A stretch of 64,000 bases of DNA from Palsa-506 sp963836355 (GTDB lineage: Bacteria > Actinomycetota > Actinomycetes > Streptosporangiales > Streptosporangiaceae): contig CAWIJO010000010.1 of assembly GCA_963836355.1 (NCBI GenBank), positions 655,876 through 719,875 of the forward strand, written 5' to 3'. The translations under genes were made by a program, and so were the position numbers. How positions within the stretch are numbered: the first letter of the stretch is position 1; each line of letters opens with the position of its first letter. Of this stretch, positions 1 to 9,032 are shown one piece after another. The notes beneath the pieces were generated by a model. That model saw only the letters and a program-made list of their open reading frames with translations, searched no databases and was not told where the DNA came from.

Positions 1-2447
1 TGCCGGTTTTCGCCAGCGACGCGCTGTCCTCGGTTGCCTATGCCACCGAGGAAATCCTGATCGTGCTGTCCGTCGGCGGGATCGCGCTGTTCTCCTACAC
101 GCCATGGATCGCGCTCGCGGTCGGCGTGCTGATGCTCGTTGTGGTGGCCTCCTACCGGCAGAACGTGCACGCGTACCCGTCCGGCGGCGGCGACTACGAG
201 GTGGCAAGCACCAATCTTGGGCAGCGCGTCGGCCTGGCGGTGGCCAGCGCGCTGATGGTCGATTACACGCTGACGGTCGCGGTTTCCGTGTCGGCTGGGG
301 TAGCGAACCTGGCGTCGGCGTTTCCCGGGCTCGCCCCGCAGGTGACACTTATCGCGGTGCTCGTCGTGACCGGGATCGCGCTGATAAACCTGCGCGGCGT
401 GCGGGAATCGGGGACAGCCTTCGCAATCCCCACCTACTGCTTCGTCGGCGTGGTCACACTGATGATCGTCTGGGGCGTCACCCGGCTGGGCCTGGGCCAT
501 CATCTGCGCGCTGAGAGCGTGGCCTACCACCCGCCGGCCCACCACTACGGCGGGCTGCTGCTGCTCTTCCTGCTGCTCCGGGCATTCTCCTCCGGCTGCA
601 CGGCGCTGACCGGCGTGGAGGCGATCAGCAACGGCGTGCCCGCGTTCCGCAAGCCGAAGAGCAAGAATGCGGCGACCACGCTCGCGCTGCTCGGCGGCAT
701 TGCCGTGTCCATGTTCGCCGGCGTCACGGCACTGGCGCTGATCAGCCACGTGCACGTGTGCCCGAGCCCGTCGCAGTGCATCGGCCTGCCGCCCGGGCAG
801 ACACAGCCCACCGTGATAGCGCAGGTCGGCAGTGCGGTGTTCGGCGGCGCCTCCCCGCTGTTCTACCTGCTGTCACTGGTGACCGCGCTGATCCTGGTGC
901 TGGCGGCGAACACCGCGTTCAACGGCTTCCCGGTGCTGGCGTCGATCCTGTCCAGGGATGGCTTCCTGCCCCGTCAGCTGCATACTCGCGGCGACCGGCT
1001 CGCGTTCAGCAACGGGATCCTGCTGCTGTCCGGCTTCGCGATCCTGCTGATCGTGATCTTCCAGGCCTCGCCGACCCGGCTGATCCAGCTTTACATCATC
1101 GGCGTCTTCGTATCGTTCGTGTGCAGCCAGACCGGGATGATCAGGCACTGGAACCGGCTGCTGCGCAGCACCACCGACCCGCGGGCCAGGCTGCAGATGT
1201 ACCGGTCCCGGATCATCAACACGATAGGCGCGTGCTTCACCGCCGTCGTGCTGGTCATCGTGCTGCTGTCCAAGTTCGCCAGCGGCGCCTGGATCGTCGT
1301 CGTGGCGATGCCGGTGATCTGGCTTACCATGCGCGGCATACACCGGCACTACGCCAACGTCGCACTAGAGCTGACCCCGGCGGCCGGCGTGCCGGTTACG
1401 ACGCTGCCCGCCAGCAACCGGGCCATCGTGCTGGTATCCAAGCTGCACCTGCCGACATTGCGGGCACTCGCCTACGCGCGGGCGACCAGGCCCAGTCACC
1501 TGGAGGCCATCACGGTCGAGGTGGACGAGGCCGAGACGCTGCGGCTGAAGGAGGAATGGGACCGCATCGGCCTGGGAATCCCGCTTACCATCGTCGCCTC
1601 GCCGTACCGGGAGATCACCCGGCCGGTGATGGATTACGTGAAGCGGCTGCGCCGAGAAAGCCCGCGCGACATCGTGACGGTCTACATCCCCGAGTACGTG
1701 CTCGGGCACTGGTGGGAGCAGCTGCTGCACAACCAGACGGCGCTGCGGCTGAAGACCAGGCTGCTGCAGCTACGCGGCGTGGTGGTCGCCAGCGTGCCGT
1801 ATCAGCTGAGCTCGGCGACCCGCCTGCAGGCTGCGGCGAAGGCCGCGGGGGGGTCGCTGCGGCCGGCCAGGCCGGCCGCCGCCAGCCCGGACGGCACCGG
1901 CGCCCAGCAGCCCGGGTCTGTGCCGCCCGGGTCTGTGCCGCCCGGGTCAGTGCCGGCCGGGTCAGTGCCGGCCGGGTCAGTGCCGGCCGGGTCAGCACCG
2001 CCCGGCCCGCCGCGTCCCGGCGCGGCGCGGCCCGAGGGCAATAAGGCCGCACTGCCCACGGCCAGCCAGCCAGCGCCGAGGTTCAAGCGGCTGTCCGCGT
2101 TGCGGCGGCTGACAGCGGCCCGCGACCAGCTGCACGCTGAGGAAGTGCAGGAGGAGATTCACCAGGTCAGCGCGAAGGCAATCGCCGACTGCGACGACCG
2201 CGAGATGGCTGACGTGGCTGGCACGCTGCGGACGGTGACGCTGCGGCCGCGGGGGAACAGCCTCACCATGGAGGCCGACCTGTGGGACGGCAGCGGCAGC
2301 ATCACGCTCGTCTGGCTGGGCAGGCGTGACATTCCCGGCATCAGGCCGGGCCGCAGCATCGTCGTGCACGGGCGGATAACCCGGATCAAGGGCGAGCTGA
2401 CGATCTTCAACCCGGTCTACGAGCTGCGCTCGTCAGGCAGTGACTGA
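1..2447 (+). CDS. KimA-like APC-superfamily transporter fused to a C-terminal OB-fold domain (5' partial)
   Basis: The reading frame is open from the first bases, so the true start lies upstream. Near the edge it reads SSVAYATEEIL, then SYRQNVHAYPSGGGDYEV and DYTLTVAVSVSAGV, signatures of the APC branch that includes the KimA potassium importers; about 12 membrane segments follow to about residue 430. A soluble Usp-like region follows, then a Pro/Gly/Ser linker made of a 15-bp tandem repeat, and finally about 85 residues with an OB-fold pattern (LRPRGNSLTMEADLWDGSG ... GRITRIKGELTIFNP). In related actinobacteria, from memory, the OB-fold protein is a separate gene close to the permease. Potassium as substrate is inferred from family and the adjacent Kdp-like pair. 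The stop overlaps the convergent regulator by 15 bp. Confidence 0.8.
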   Translation, partial: PVFASDALSSVAYATEEILIVLSVGGIALFSYTPWIALAVGVLMLVVVASYRQNVHAYPSGGGDYEVASTNLGQRVGLAVASALMVDYTLTVAVSVSAGVANLASAFPGLAPQVTLIAVLVVTGIALINLRGVRESGTAFAIPTYCFVGVVTLMIVWGVTRLGLGHHLRAESVAYHPPAHHYGGLLLLFLLLRAFSSGCTALTGVEAISNGVPAFRKPKSKNAATTLALLGGIAVSMFAGVTALALISHVHVCPSPSQCIGLPPGQTQPTVIAQVGSAVFGGASPLFYLLSLVTALILVLAANTAFNGFPVLASILSRDGFLPRQLHTRGDRLAFSNGILLLSGFAILLIVIFQASPTRLIQLYIIGVFVSFVCSQTGMIRHWNRLLRSTTDPRARLQMYRSRIINTIGACFTAVVLVIVLLSKFASGAWIVVVAMPVIWLTMRGIHRHYANVALELTPAAGVPVTTLPASNRAIVLVSKLHLPTLRALAYARATRPSHLEAITVEVDEAETLRLKEEWDRIGLGIPLTIVASPYREITRPVMDYVKRLRRESPRDIVTVYIPEYVLGHWWEQLLHNQTALRLKTRLLQLRGVVVASVPYQLSSATRLQAAAKAAGGSLRPARPAAASPDGTGAQQPGSVPPGSVPPGSVPAGSVPAGSVPAGSAPPGPPRPGAARPEGNKAALPTASQPAPRFKRLSALRRLTAARDQLHAEEVQEEIHQVSAKAIADCDDREMADVAGTLRTVTLRPRGNSLTMEADLWDGSGSITLVWLGRRDIPGIRPGRSIVVHGRITRIKGELTIFNPVYELRSSGSD
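1912..2004 (+). repeat. 15-bp in-frame tandem repeat coding GSVPP/GSVPA units
   Basis: About six copies of a 15-bp unit (ccgggtcagtgccgg and variants) lie head to tail, keep the reading frame, and encode the flexible linker between the transporter and the OB-fold. Early copies carry gggtctgtg and later ones gggtcagtg, which suggests stepwise duplication. Confidence 0.85.
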
Positions 2448-3134
2448 CTTGCTCTGCTCGGCGCCAGTAAAGCGGTAGCCCATGCCCGGCTCGGTGAGCA
2501 GATAGCGCGGCCGGGACGGATCCGGCTCCAGTTTCCTGCGCAGGTGCGCGACGTAGACGCGGAGGTAATTTCCCTCGGTCTCGTACTGTGGCCCCCACAC
2601 TTCCTGCAGCAGCTGCCGCTGGGTCACCAGCCGGTCGCAGTTGCGTACCAGGACCTCGAGCAACTGCCATTCGGTGGGCGTCAGCCGGACATCGTGGCCA
2701 TCCTTGGTGACGCGCTTGTCGGCGAGGTCGACGGTGAAGTCGGCGGTGATCACGACCGGCTCATCCGGCGCGCGGGAGGCCCGCCGCACGGCGGCGCGCA
2801 GCCGGGCCAGCAACTCGTCCATCCCGAAGGGCTTGGTGACATAGTCATCGGCGCCCGCGTCGAGTGCGGCCACCTTCTGGCTTTCCTGGCCCCACGCGGA
2901 CAGCACGATAATCGGCGTCGAGGACCAGCCGCGGACTCCCCTGATAACCTCCGTGCCGGCCATGTCCGGCAGCCCGAGGTCGAGAATCACCACATCCGGG
3001 CGGTCTCGCGCGATCGCGGCCAGGCCAGTCGCGCCGTCCGCGGCGACGCTGACCTCGTATTTACGCGCGGCGAGGTTGATCCGCAATGCCCGCAGGATCG
3101 GCGCCTCGTCGTCGATCACGAGCACCCGGGTCAC
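2433..3134 (-). CDS. kdpE: KdpE-like OmpR-family response regulator
   Basis: A 233-residue two-domain regulator. The receiver has the acidic pair in VIDDEAP, the phospho-acceptor Asp in VVILDLGLPDM, and the Lys in YVTKPFG. The C-terminal winged helix (LTPTEWQLLEVLVRNCDRLVTQRQLLQEVWG ... YLRVYVAHLRRKLE) is OmpR/PhoB type and close to KdpE. The GTG start lies 13 bp after the kinase stop, so the two are co-transcribed. No kdpFABC genes are in the window, so the target could be the adjacent transporter or a distant pump; this is inference. Confidence 0.85.
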   Translation of the reverse strand: MTRVLVIDDEAPILRALRINLAARKYEVSVAADGATGLAAIARDRPDVVILDLGLPDMAGTEVIRGVRGWSSTPIIVLSAWGQESQKVAALDAGADDYVTKPFGMDELLARLRAAVRRASRAPDEPVVITADFTVDLADKRVTKDGHDVRLTPTEWQLLEVLVRNCDRLVTQRQLLQEVWGPQYETEGNYLRVYVAHLRRKLEPDPSRPRYLLTEPGMGYRFTGAEQSKSVTA

Positions 3135-3147
3135 GGCCCGGCCCAGG

Positions 3148-5442
3148 TCATGGCCCGGCCCGCACTGCGGGGCTGGTGGCCCGGCTGGCCACCGGGAGCG
3201 CCACCCGGATCGTCAGGCCGCCGCCTTCGGTGTCGGCCGCGGTAACCGAGCCACCCATGGTGTCGGTGAACCCCTTGACGACGGCTAGGCCGAGTCCTAC
3301 CCCGGTTCCGGTGTTGCGCGCGCTAAGCCGCTCGAACGGCTTGAATATGCGCGGCTTCAGCTCATCGGGCACGCCGGGGCCATGATCTACGACCTCAAGT
3401 ACCACCAGCTCGCCGCGCTGCTCCGCGTAAAGGGCAGGCGGCCGGCCCGGCGGCGAGTAGGCCAGCGCGTTAGCGAACAGGTTGGCGAGCACCCGCTCCA
3501 GCAAGCCCGGGTCGGTGCGCACCAGCGGCAGCCCGTCGGGTACCGCCAGCTGGACGGTCATGCCGGTGTCCAGCCCGCGCAGGGCAACCGGCGCTACCTC
3601 GTCGATCGCCGTCGGCCGCAGGAAAGGCCGCAGCGAGCCAGCCGACAGGCGGCTCATGTCGAGCAAGTTGCCGATCAGGGCGTCCAGGCGGTCAGCGGAC
3701 TGCTCGATGGTCGCCAGCAGCGCCGCCTCGTCCGCGGCCGTCCACTGCACGTCTGTCTGGCGCAGCGTGCTCACGCTCGCCTTGATCGACGCCAGCGGCG
3801 TCCGCAGGTCGTGGCTGACCGCGGCGAGCAGCGCGGTGCGCATCCTGTTGCCTTCGGCCAGCGCCTCTGCCTGGGCCGCCTGTGTGCGGAGCCGGTCCCG
3901 GTCAAGAGCGGCTGCTGCCTGGGCGGCAAAGCCGTCAAGCACCCGCGTGCTGAGCGGCCGGGTCTGCCCGGCGATCAGCAGCGCGAGCCCCGGCCGCACG
4001 TCCACCTGGGTCACCGGCGCTGATTCCGGTGCCGTACCGCGCATGGCTATCCTGACCCACTGGCCGCCGGCTAGCTCGACGAGCTCGGCGCGGCCCTGCC
4101 AGGTCCGGACCAGGTGATCAAGGACAGCCGCCGGGGTGTCCGCCCCGCCGAGCACCGTCTGCGCGAGCGCCAGCAGCGACGCGGCGTCCTCCCCGCTGCG
4201 GGCGGCCTGTACCGCCCGCCGCGCGGCAAGGTGCACCACGCTGCTGACCGTCACTGCGACCGTGACGAAGAGCATCAGGGCAAGCAGGTTCCGCGGCTCG
4301 GCGACCGTCAGCGTGTGCAGCGGCGCGGTGAAGTACCAGTTCAGCAGAAGGCTGGCGGTGATCGCGCCGAGGACGGCCGGCCAGAAGCCGCCTACCACGG
4401 CGATCGCGACCACGGCGACGAGGTAGAGCAGCAGGTCGTCGGCCAGGTCCAGGTGAGCCTGGCCGGCCACTAGCGCCGCGGTCAGCAGGGGCAGTCCCGC
4501 TGCCAGCAGCACGCCGGCCAGCCGCCGCCGGGTGCCGATGCCGCCGGAGAGGTCAAGCAGCCCGTGCCCGCGGCGGGCCATCGCGGTCGCCGTGGTCAGC
4601 CCGGCGCGGGCCCCGGCGGGCGATGCGTCCTGGCCCGGCCGGGTGACCGGCGCCGAGTCGGCGTCGTGCGCTGCGGTCAGCCCGTTGCCCGCCGCGGCCG
4701 ACCCGTTGCCTGGGCCGGCCGACCCGTTGCCTGCGGCGGCCGGCCCGTTGCCTGCTGCGGCTGGCTGCGCGTCCCGGTTCGGCTGTCCGGTGGCTGCCGG
4801 GATGGCACCCGGCGCGCTGGTCAGCCCGTTGCCGGCCGCGGCCGGCCCGGCGGCCTGGCCCGGCTGCGCGAGACCGGGGACGCTGGCTGCTGGCGGGCCG
4901 GATTCCTGCGTGCTGCCCTGCCCTGCGGGAGGGTGGCCGGCCAGGGCAGCACTGGCGGGCAGGTCTGGGCCGCCGGGCAGGACTGGGCCGCCGGGCAAGC
5001 CAAAATCTGCGGGCTCGGCTGCGTCAGCGGGCAGGTATATGCCAGCGGGCAGGTCCGCGCCAGAGGCGTCCACAATCAACAGTCTGGACGAAGATTCGAT
5101 GCGCCGCACTATCAGGCCGACCCCAACGCCGCCAGTAGCCACCGCGGCGAGCACGGCGGCCGCGTGCACGGCCAGCGAGCCGCCCGGCCGGAGTTGACCG
5201 TATGGCGGGCCGGCGAAGCCGACCGCCGTGAGCCAGCCGATTCCCGTCAACAACGGCGCGATGGCCGGCTCCGCGACCAGCGAACTGGCCCCCACTACCA
5301 CCGCGGCGAGTACCAGCACCGCGCCGGCTGCGAGCCGGCCGTGCAGCATCGCGGCGGCCGCGCCGATCACGAGCAGCATGGCGAAGCCCGCCGGCAGCGC
5401 GAGCGGCGCCGCAAGACCGCGCCGTTGGGTGGCAGTACTCAT
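3148..5442 (-). CDS. KdpD-like sensor histidine kinase lacking the N-terminal KdpD domain
   Basis: 764 residues. The first 115 or so form about four membrane segments, followed by a low-complexity Gly/Pro/Ala/Asn stretch (about residues 130-280, with GNG repeats). A second hydrophobic block resembles the DUF4118 four-helix region of KdpD (LLLNWYFTAPLHTLTVAEPRN). A GAF-like part follows, then the kinase core: H-box AVSHDLRTPLAS near residue 535, N-box NLFANALAYSPPG, G1 DHGPGVP and G2 GTGVGLGLAVV. The Walker-A sensor and Usp domains of classical KdpD are absent. It likely phosphorylates the regulator encoded immediately downstream. Confidence 0.8.
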   Translation of the reverse strand: MSTATQRRGLAAPLALPAGFAMLLVIGAAAAMLHGRLAAGAVLVLAAVVVGASSLVAEPAIAPLLTGIGWLTAVGFAGPPYGQLRPGGSLAVHAAAVLAAVATGGVGVGLIVRRIESSSRLLIVDASGADLPAGIYLPADAAEPADFGLPGGPVLPGGPDLPASAALAGHPPAGQGSTQESGPPAASVPGLAQPGQAAGPAAAGNGLTSAPGAIPAATGQPNRDAQPAAAGNGPAAAGNGSAGPGNGSAAAGNGLTAAHDADSAPVTRPGQDASPAGARAGLTTATAMARRGHGLLDLSGGIGTRRRLAGVLLAAGLPLLTAALVAGQAHLDLADDLLLYLVAVVAIAVVGGFWPAVLGAITASLLLNWYFTAPLHTLTVAEPRNLLALMLFVTVAVTVSSVVHLAARRAVQAARSGEDAASLLALAQTVLGGADTPAAVLDHLVRTWQGRAELVELAGGQWVRIAMRGTAPESAPVTQVDVRPGLALLIAGQTRPLSTRVLDGFAAQAAAALDRDRLRTQAAQAEALAEGNRMRTALLAAVSHDLRTPLASIKASVSTLRQTDVQWTAADEAALLATIEQSADRLDALIGNLLDMSRLSAGSLRPFLRPTAIDEVAPVALRGLDTGMTVQLAVPDGLPLVRTDPGLLERVLANLFANALAYSPPGRPPALYAEQRGELVVLEVVDHGPGVPDELKPRIFKPFERLSARNTGTGVGLGLAVVKGFTDTMGGSVTAADTEGGGLTIRVALPVASRATSPAVRAGP

Positions 5443-5717
5443 CTCGCTGCCAGGTTCACCTGCCGCCCAGGCGCACGTCGATGACCTTTACACGTTCTTA
5501 ACGCCGTCCCGGCCCTTCTTCACACGCCATTAGCGCCACCAGCCGGGCGCCCCGCGGGTCTGATTCCTTGATCGCGGAAGATTTGCGCGCTGGCACCCCC
5601 CGGAGCATCCGTGATCATGAACGAGGTGGGCTTGCGCGGCGCGGGACCGCGGGACGGCGGCGGGGCGGGTCGGGCCGGGGCGGGTTGGGGCCGGGCGGGT
5701 TGGGGCGGGCGCGCTGA
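5443..5717. other. Intergenic region between kinase start and Tad operon 3' end
   Basis: No gene is supported here. The part next to the kinase is less GC-rich (tttacacgttcttaacg near 5487) and probably holds its promoter. Positions 5640-5710 are G-rich tandem variants of ggggcgggttggg. A ccgtgatcatgaacgagg string at 5609 resembles one arm of the palindrome at 22994-23045. Confidence 0.4.
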
Positions 5718-8700
5718 TCAGGTCGGCGGGGCTGGCTGGCGGGACGCGCTGCGCAGCAGTTCCTGGTAGAGGGCGGAAGTATCCGGATGCGGCTCGCCGG
5801 CCGGCGCGATATCGGCGATCACGCCGAGGCAATGCTGCCACGCCTCGCGCACGCCGGACAGATTGCCTGCCACGTGCTCGGCCCGCATCAGGGCGCGCCA
5901 TAGCTGCTCGGCGGCGACGTCGCCGGCCAGGCCGGCCCGCGCTGCGCGGGCCGAGGCAGACGGGTCGCCGGCGGCAAGCTCGAGCGCGGCGAGCAGTTCC
6001 GCCACGTCCACGATCTGGGCCCGGACCGTCTCCACGAAGGCCAGGTCGAGCCACCAGTGGTAGCAGTCATTGAACGGCTGTCCGCGGACCAGCGCCAGCG
6101 CCTCGCGCAAGTCGCCGCGGTCCCTGGCGGCCAGTCCGTGCTCGGCGAGGCCGCTGAAGTCCGTCCAGTCGAACCGCGCGTCCGGGTGCAATGAGTACTG
6201 CCCGCCGCCGAGGTGCACGATCCATTCGCCACCGCCGGGAGCGTGGCCGAGCTGGCGCCGGGTCCGCGCGATGAGCTGCCGGAGCGAGTCACTCGGCTTC
6301 GGGTGATCTGGATCGGCGCCGAGCAGGTACCCGAGCTGCGGATTGGACAGTCCTACCGGCCCGTTCAGCGCCAGCGCTAGGATCAGCTGACTCTGCGCCG
6401 GAAGCAGCGCGCCGGACGCGCCGTTGATCGTGAACGACCCGAGAATCCCGATCCGCAGCGGCCCGGTCTGCGCCGGGGCTGTGACGCCATCCGGCGGGTG
6501 GCTGGCATCAGTCTCCGGCCCGGGCCCGCCCGGGTCAGGCCCGTCTGGCCCGGCCGTAGCGCCGAGCGGGCCTGGCCCGCCGTCCTGGCCGGCCAGCGGA
6601 TGCGGGAAAGGCCCGGTGCCCTGGCCATCATCCGGTCCCGCGGTGAGGTCCCCGAGCAGTCCGGACAGCCCGTCATCGGCCAATCCTGCCAGCCCGTCTG
6701 CTGCCAGGCCGTCGGCTGCCAGGCCGTCGGCTGCCAGGCCGTCGGCTGCCAGGCCGTCCGCTGCCAGACCGGGATCTGTCGCAGCCTCCGGCAGGTCCGG
6801 CCAGTCCGCCAGACTGAGCGAGGCTGTCCAGCTGGAGCCGTCGTAAGGCGGCAGGTCTGCGGCGACGTCTCCGTCCAGGGCGGCAGTCTCGAACAGGCTG
6901 ACGATCGACGCGTAGTCCTGTTCAGTCAGCGCCTGCGGCCTGACCTCCAGCTGCATCGGGAAGATCTGCGCGACGATTCCGCCCGGCCGGCCCGGATCGG
7001 ATGAGACCTGGAAGCTAGCCGGGGCGGATGATCCGCCCGGAGCATCCTGGTTGCCCGCCACCAGCGCGGCTATCCCGCCAGGATCGCCCGCGATGTCAGC
7101 CAGGAAGGAGAGCTGCGCGGCTGTCGGCGGCACCCGGCTGACCAGCAGGGACAGCGCCCAGTCCTCGTCGTCCGGATCGGTTATCCGGCGGAACCGGACG
7201 TCGGTCGGGCCGCCGTCGCCAAGCCTGCGCTGCAGGGTGACGGCCTTGGCGGCCAGCAGATCCAGCGCCTCGTCGAGGCTGTCGCATGTCTTGGCCCGGC
7301 CCGCGGTTACTTCCAGCTCGCCGTAACCGCAGATGATCAGGTCATACCAGCCGGCCAGCTCGCTAGTGGCAAGCTCAGTGGCAGCGGTAGCCAGCACGCG
7401 GTTCACCAGCCGCGGCGGCCCGTCGACGGTGGTGACCCGCAGGTGCTCCAGGTCGACCAGCAGGTATCCGCCGCTGTCGTCGGCGACGCCGGCGGTCAGC
7501 AATCCGGGCAGTAGGTCGCCCTGGGAATCCGGCCGCCCGCCGGTCGGCAGCGCGCCGTCGGGCAGCGCGCCGTCGGGCAGCGCGAGGTGCCAGGCCATTC
7601 CCTGGCGGCCACCGGGCACGCTGAACGGCGGCGGCGGCGGCTCGCTGGCCGGCGATGCGAGCAGTATCTCCATTGCCGAGCTGGTGAGATGAATGCCGGC
7701 CACGTCCGGCAGCTGCTGGCCGGACACCGCCAGGCCAGTCCCGAGCTCGTCTAGCACCGTGCGCAGCGCGGTAGCGGGCCGCGGCGGCCGGACCGCGCGT
7801 AGCCGCCGCTCTTCGGCCATCACCGGCGCACTGGCCGGCATGGGTATCCGTCGGCCAGGCAGCCTGGCCTGCCGCTGCTGATGCCGCATCCGCGCGATCG
7901 CCACCATCACCCCGCCGGTAAGCATCCCGGCGGCGAAGACCGCTATCGGCGGGATCTGCTGCTGCGGGGTGAGCGGGGGCGGATCGGCAGCCGCGCGGCT
8001 GGCCGGCAGGTTCTGCCCGGACAGGCTGGGCGCGGGCGCGGCGGAGCCGGGCGAGCCCGCGCGGCCGGATGCGGCCGGATGCGGCCGGCTGAAGCGGTGA
8101 TCCCTGGACGGATGGGAGGGATGATGAGCGGGCTGCGGCGGCAGAGACTGCTGCCCGCTCGCGGTCGATGGCAGCTGCAGCACCCACCCTGGCATGATCA
8201 AGGCCGGGTCCCTGAACACCTGGCCGCCGCCCATCTCGTGCCCGATGTTGAGCCCCACGATCTCGTGGAACATCTCGCCGTCGCCGAGGTAACGCTGGGC
8301 GATCGTCCACAGGCACTCGCCCGGGCGTACGACCACCGCTTGGTACGAAGCCATGCTCATCACCTGCGGGGCGGCCGGCGGACTGGCGGACTGGCCCCCG
8401 GCAGCCTCGGCCCAGCTGTCATCGGCCCCGGTATCGTGACCCTGGCCGCCACTGGCCAGGGTCCTGCCGGTCACCAGGGTTGTGCCGTGCACCGGGCCGG
8501 CACCCTGGCCGGGGGTTGCCAGGGTGCCCGGATCCGGGACGCTTGCCAGCGTCACCGGACCCGGCCCGGCCAGGGTGCCGGAGCCCGCGAGATCGGACGG
8601 CGTGCTGGTCGCCATCGCGACCGGGCCGGCTGGCGCGGCGGCGAGCAGCGCAGCGGCCGGGCTGCTGAAGGTGAGCGCGACGAGCGCCACCAGCTGGCTG

Positions 8701-9032
8701 GCCATGGTCTGCAGGCCGCCGAGCCAGAGCCGCGGAGCCCGCCTGCCGCTGATCGCGGCAACGGCCTCGGTGACGACCGCCAGGCTGAAGAGCGCCCAGG
8801 CGAGCCAGCTGACGTCCCGGACGGCAGCCAGGAACAGGCTGCCGTCATCCCGGCGCAGCAGCGCGTGGCCGGCCTGGTGCAGGGACGGCAGGCGGTGCGG
8901 TACCGGGCTGCCGCCGAATCTGTACAGCACGGCGGGCAGGCCGATGACCAGCAGCAGCAAGGTGATCATGGCAGTCAGCCCGCGCAGGGCGGCGGCCGCC
9001 CGGCGCCGGCGAATGCGCATGCGCCCTTTCAT
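5718..9032 (-). CDS. Membrane-anchored LysM and BTAD (SARP-type) regulator of the Tad locus
   Basis: 1,104 residues. Two or three N-terminal membrane segments (about 20-130) are followed by a Gly/Ala/Pro region and a LysM motif (VVRPGECLWTIAQRYLGDG, about 235-285). Then comes a Pro-rich linker, one more membrane segment (IPPIAVFAAGMLTGGVMVAI) and a long cytoplasmic part. The last 250 residues form a SARP-like winged helix plus BTAD region (LRIGILGSFTINGASG ... DSLRQLIARTRRQLG ... ALALVRGQPFND). LysM binds peptidoglycan, so the protein could link wall state to transcription; that is inference. Similar LysM-BTAD proteins accompany actinobacterial Tad loci. Its ATG overlaps the TadG-like stop by 4 bp, making it the last gene of the operon. 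Confidence 0.8.
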   Translation of the reverse strand: MKGRMRIRRRRAAAALRGLTAMITLLLLVIGLPAVLYRFGGSPVPHRLPSLHQAGHALLRRDDGSLFLAAVRDVSWLAWALFSLAVVTEAVAAISGRRAPRLWLGGLQTMASQLVALVALTFSSPAAALLAAAPAGPVAMATSTPSDLAGSGTLAGPGPVTLASVPDPGTLATPGQGAGPVHGTTLVTGRTLASGGQGHDTGADDSWAEAAGGQSASPPAAPQVMSMASYQAVVVRPGECLWTIAQRYLGDGEMFHEIVGLNIGHEMGGGQVFRDPALIMPGWVLQLPSTASGQQSLPPQPAHHPSHPSRDHRFSRPHPAASGRAGSPGSAAPAPSLSGQNLPASRAAADPPPLTPQQQIPPIAVFAAGMLTGGVMVAIARMRHQQRQARLPGRRIPMPASAPVMAEERRLRAVRPPRPATALRTVLDELGTGLAVSGQQLPDVAGIHLTSSAMEILLASPASEPPPPPFSVPGGRQGMAWHLALPDGALPDGALPTGGRPDSQGDLLPGLLTAGVADDSGGYLLVDLEHLRVTTVDGPPRLVNRVLATAATELATSELAGWYDLIICGYGELEVTAGRAKTCDSLDEALDLLAAKAVTLQRRLGDGGPTDVRFRRITDPDDEDWALSLLVSRVPPTAAQLSFLADIAGDPGGIAALVAGNQDAPGGSSAPASFQVSSDPGRPGGIVAQIFPMQLEVRPQALTEQDYASIVSLFETAALDGDVAADLPPYDGSSWTASLSLADWPDLPEAATDPGLAADGLAADGLAADGLAADGLAADGLAGLADDGLSGLLGDLTAGPDDGQGTGPFPHPLAGQDGGPGPLGATAGPDGPDPGGPGPETDASHPPDGVTAPAQTGPLRIGILGSFTINGASGALLPAQSQLILALALNGPVGLSNPQLGYLLGADPDHPKPSDSLRQLIARTRRQLGHAPGGGEWIVHLGGGQYSLHPDARFDWTDFSGLAEHGLAARDRGDLREALALVRGQPFNDCYHWWLDLAFVETVRAQIVDVAELLAALELAAGDPSASARAARAGLAGDVAAEQLWRALMRAEHVAGNLSGVREAWQHCLGVIADIAPAGEPHPDTSALYQELLRSASRQPAPPT
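6691..6765 (-). repeat. 15-bp tandem repeat coding a DGLAA array
   Basis: Five consecutive 15-bp units (aggccgtcggctgcc on the + strand, with small variations) sit inside the BTAD regulator gene and encode repeated DGLAA pentapeptides in a linker before the C-terminal domain. The copies are nearly identical, consistent with recent slippage. Confidence 0.9.

Noticed and set aside
5640..5710. G-rich repeats as a regulatory G-quadruplex
   Set aside because: G runs are plausible but common in such GC-rich intergenic DNA; no supporting context.
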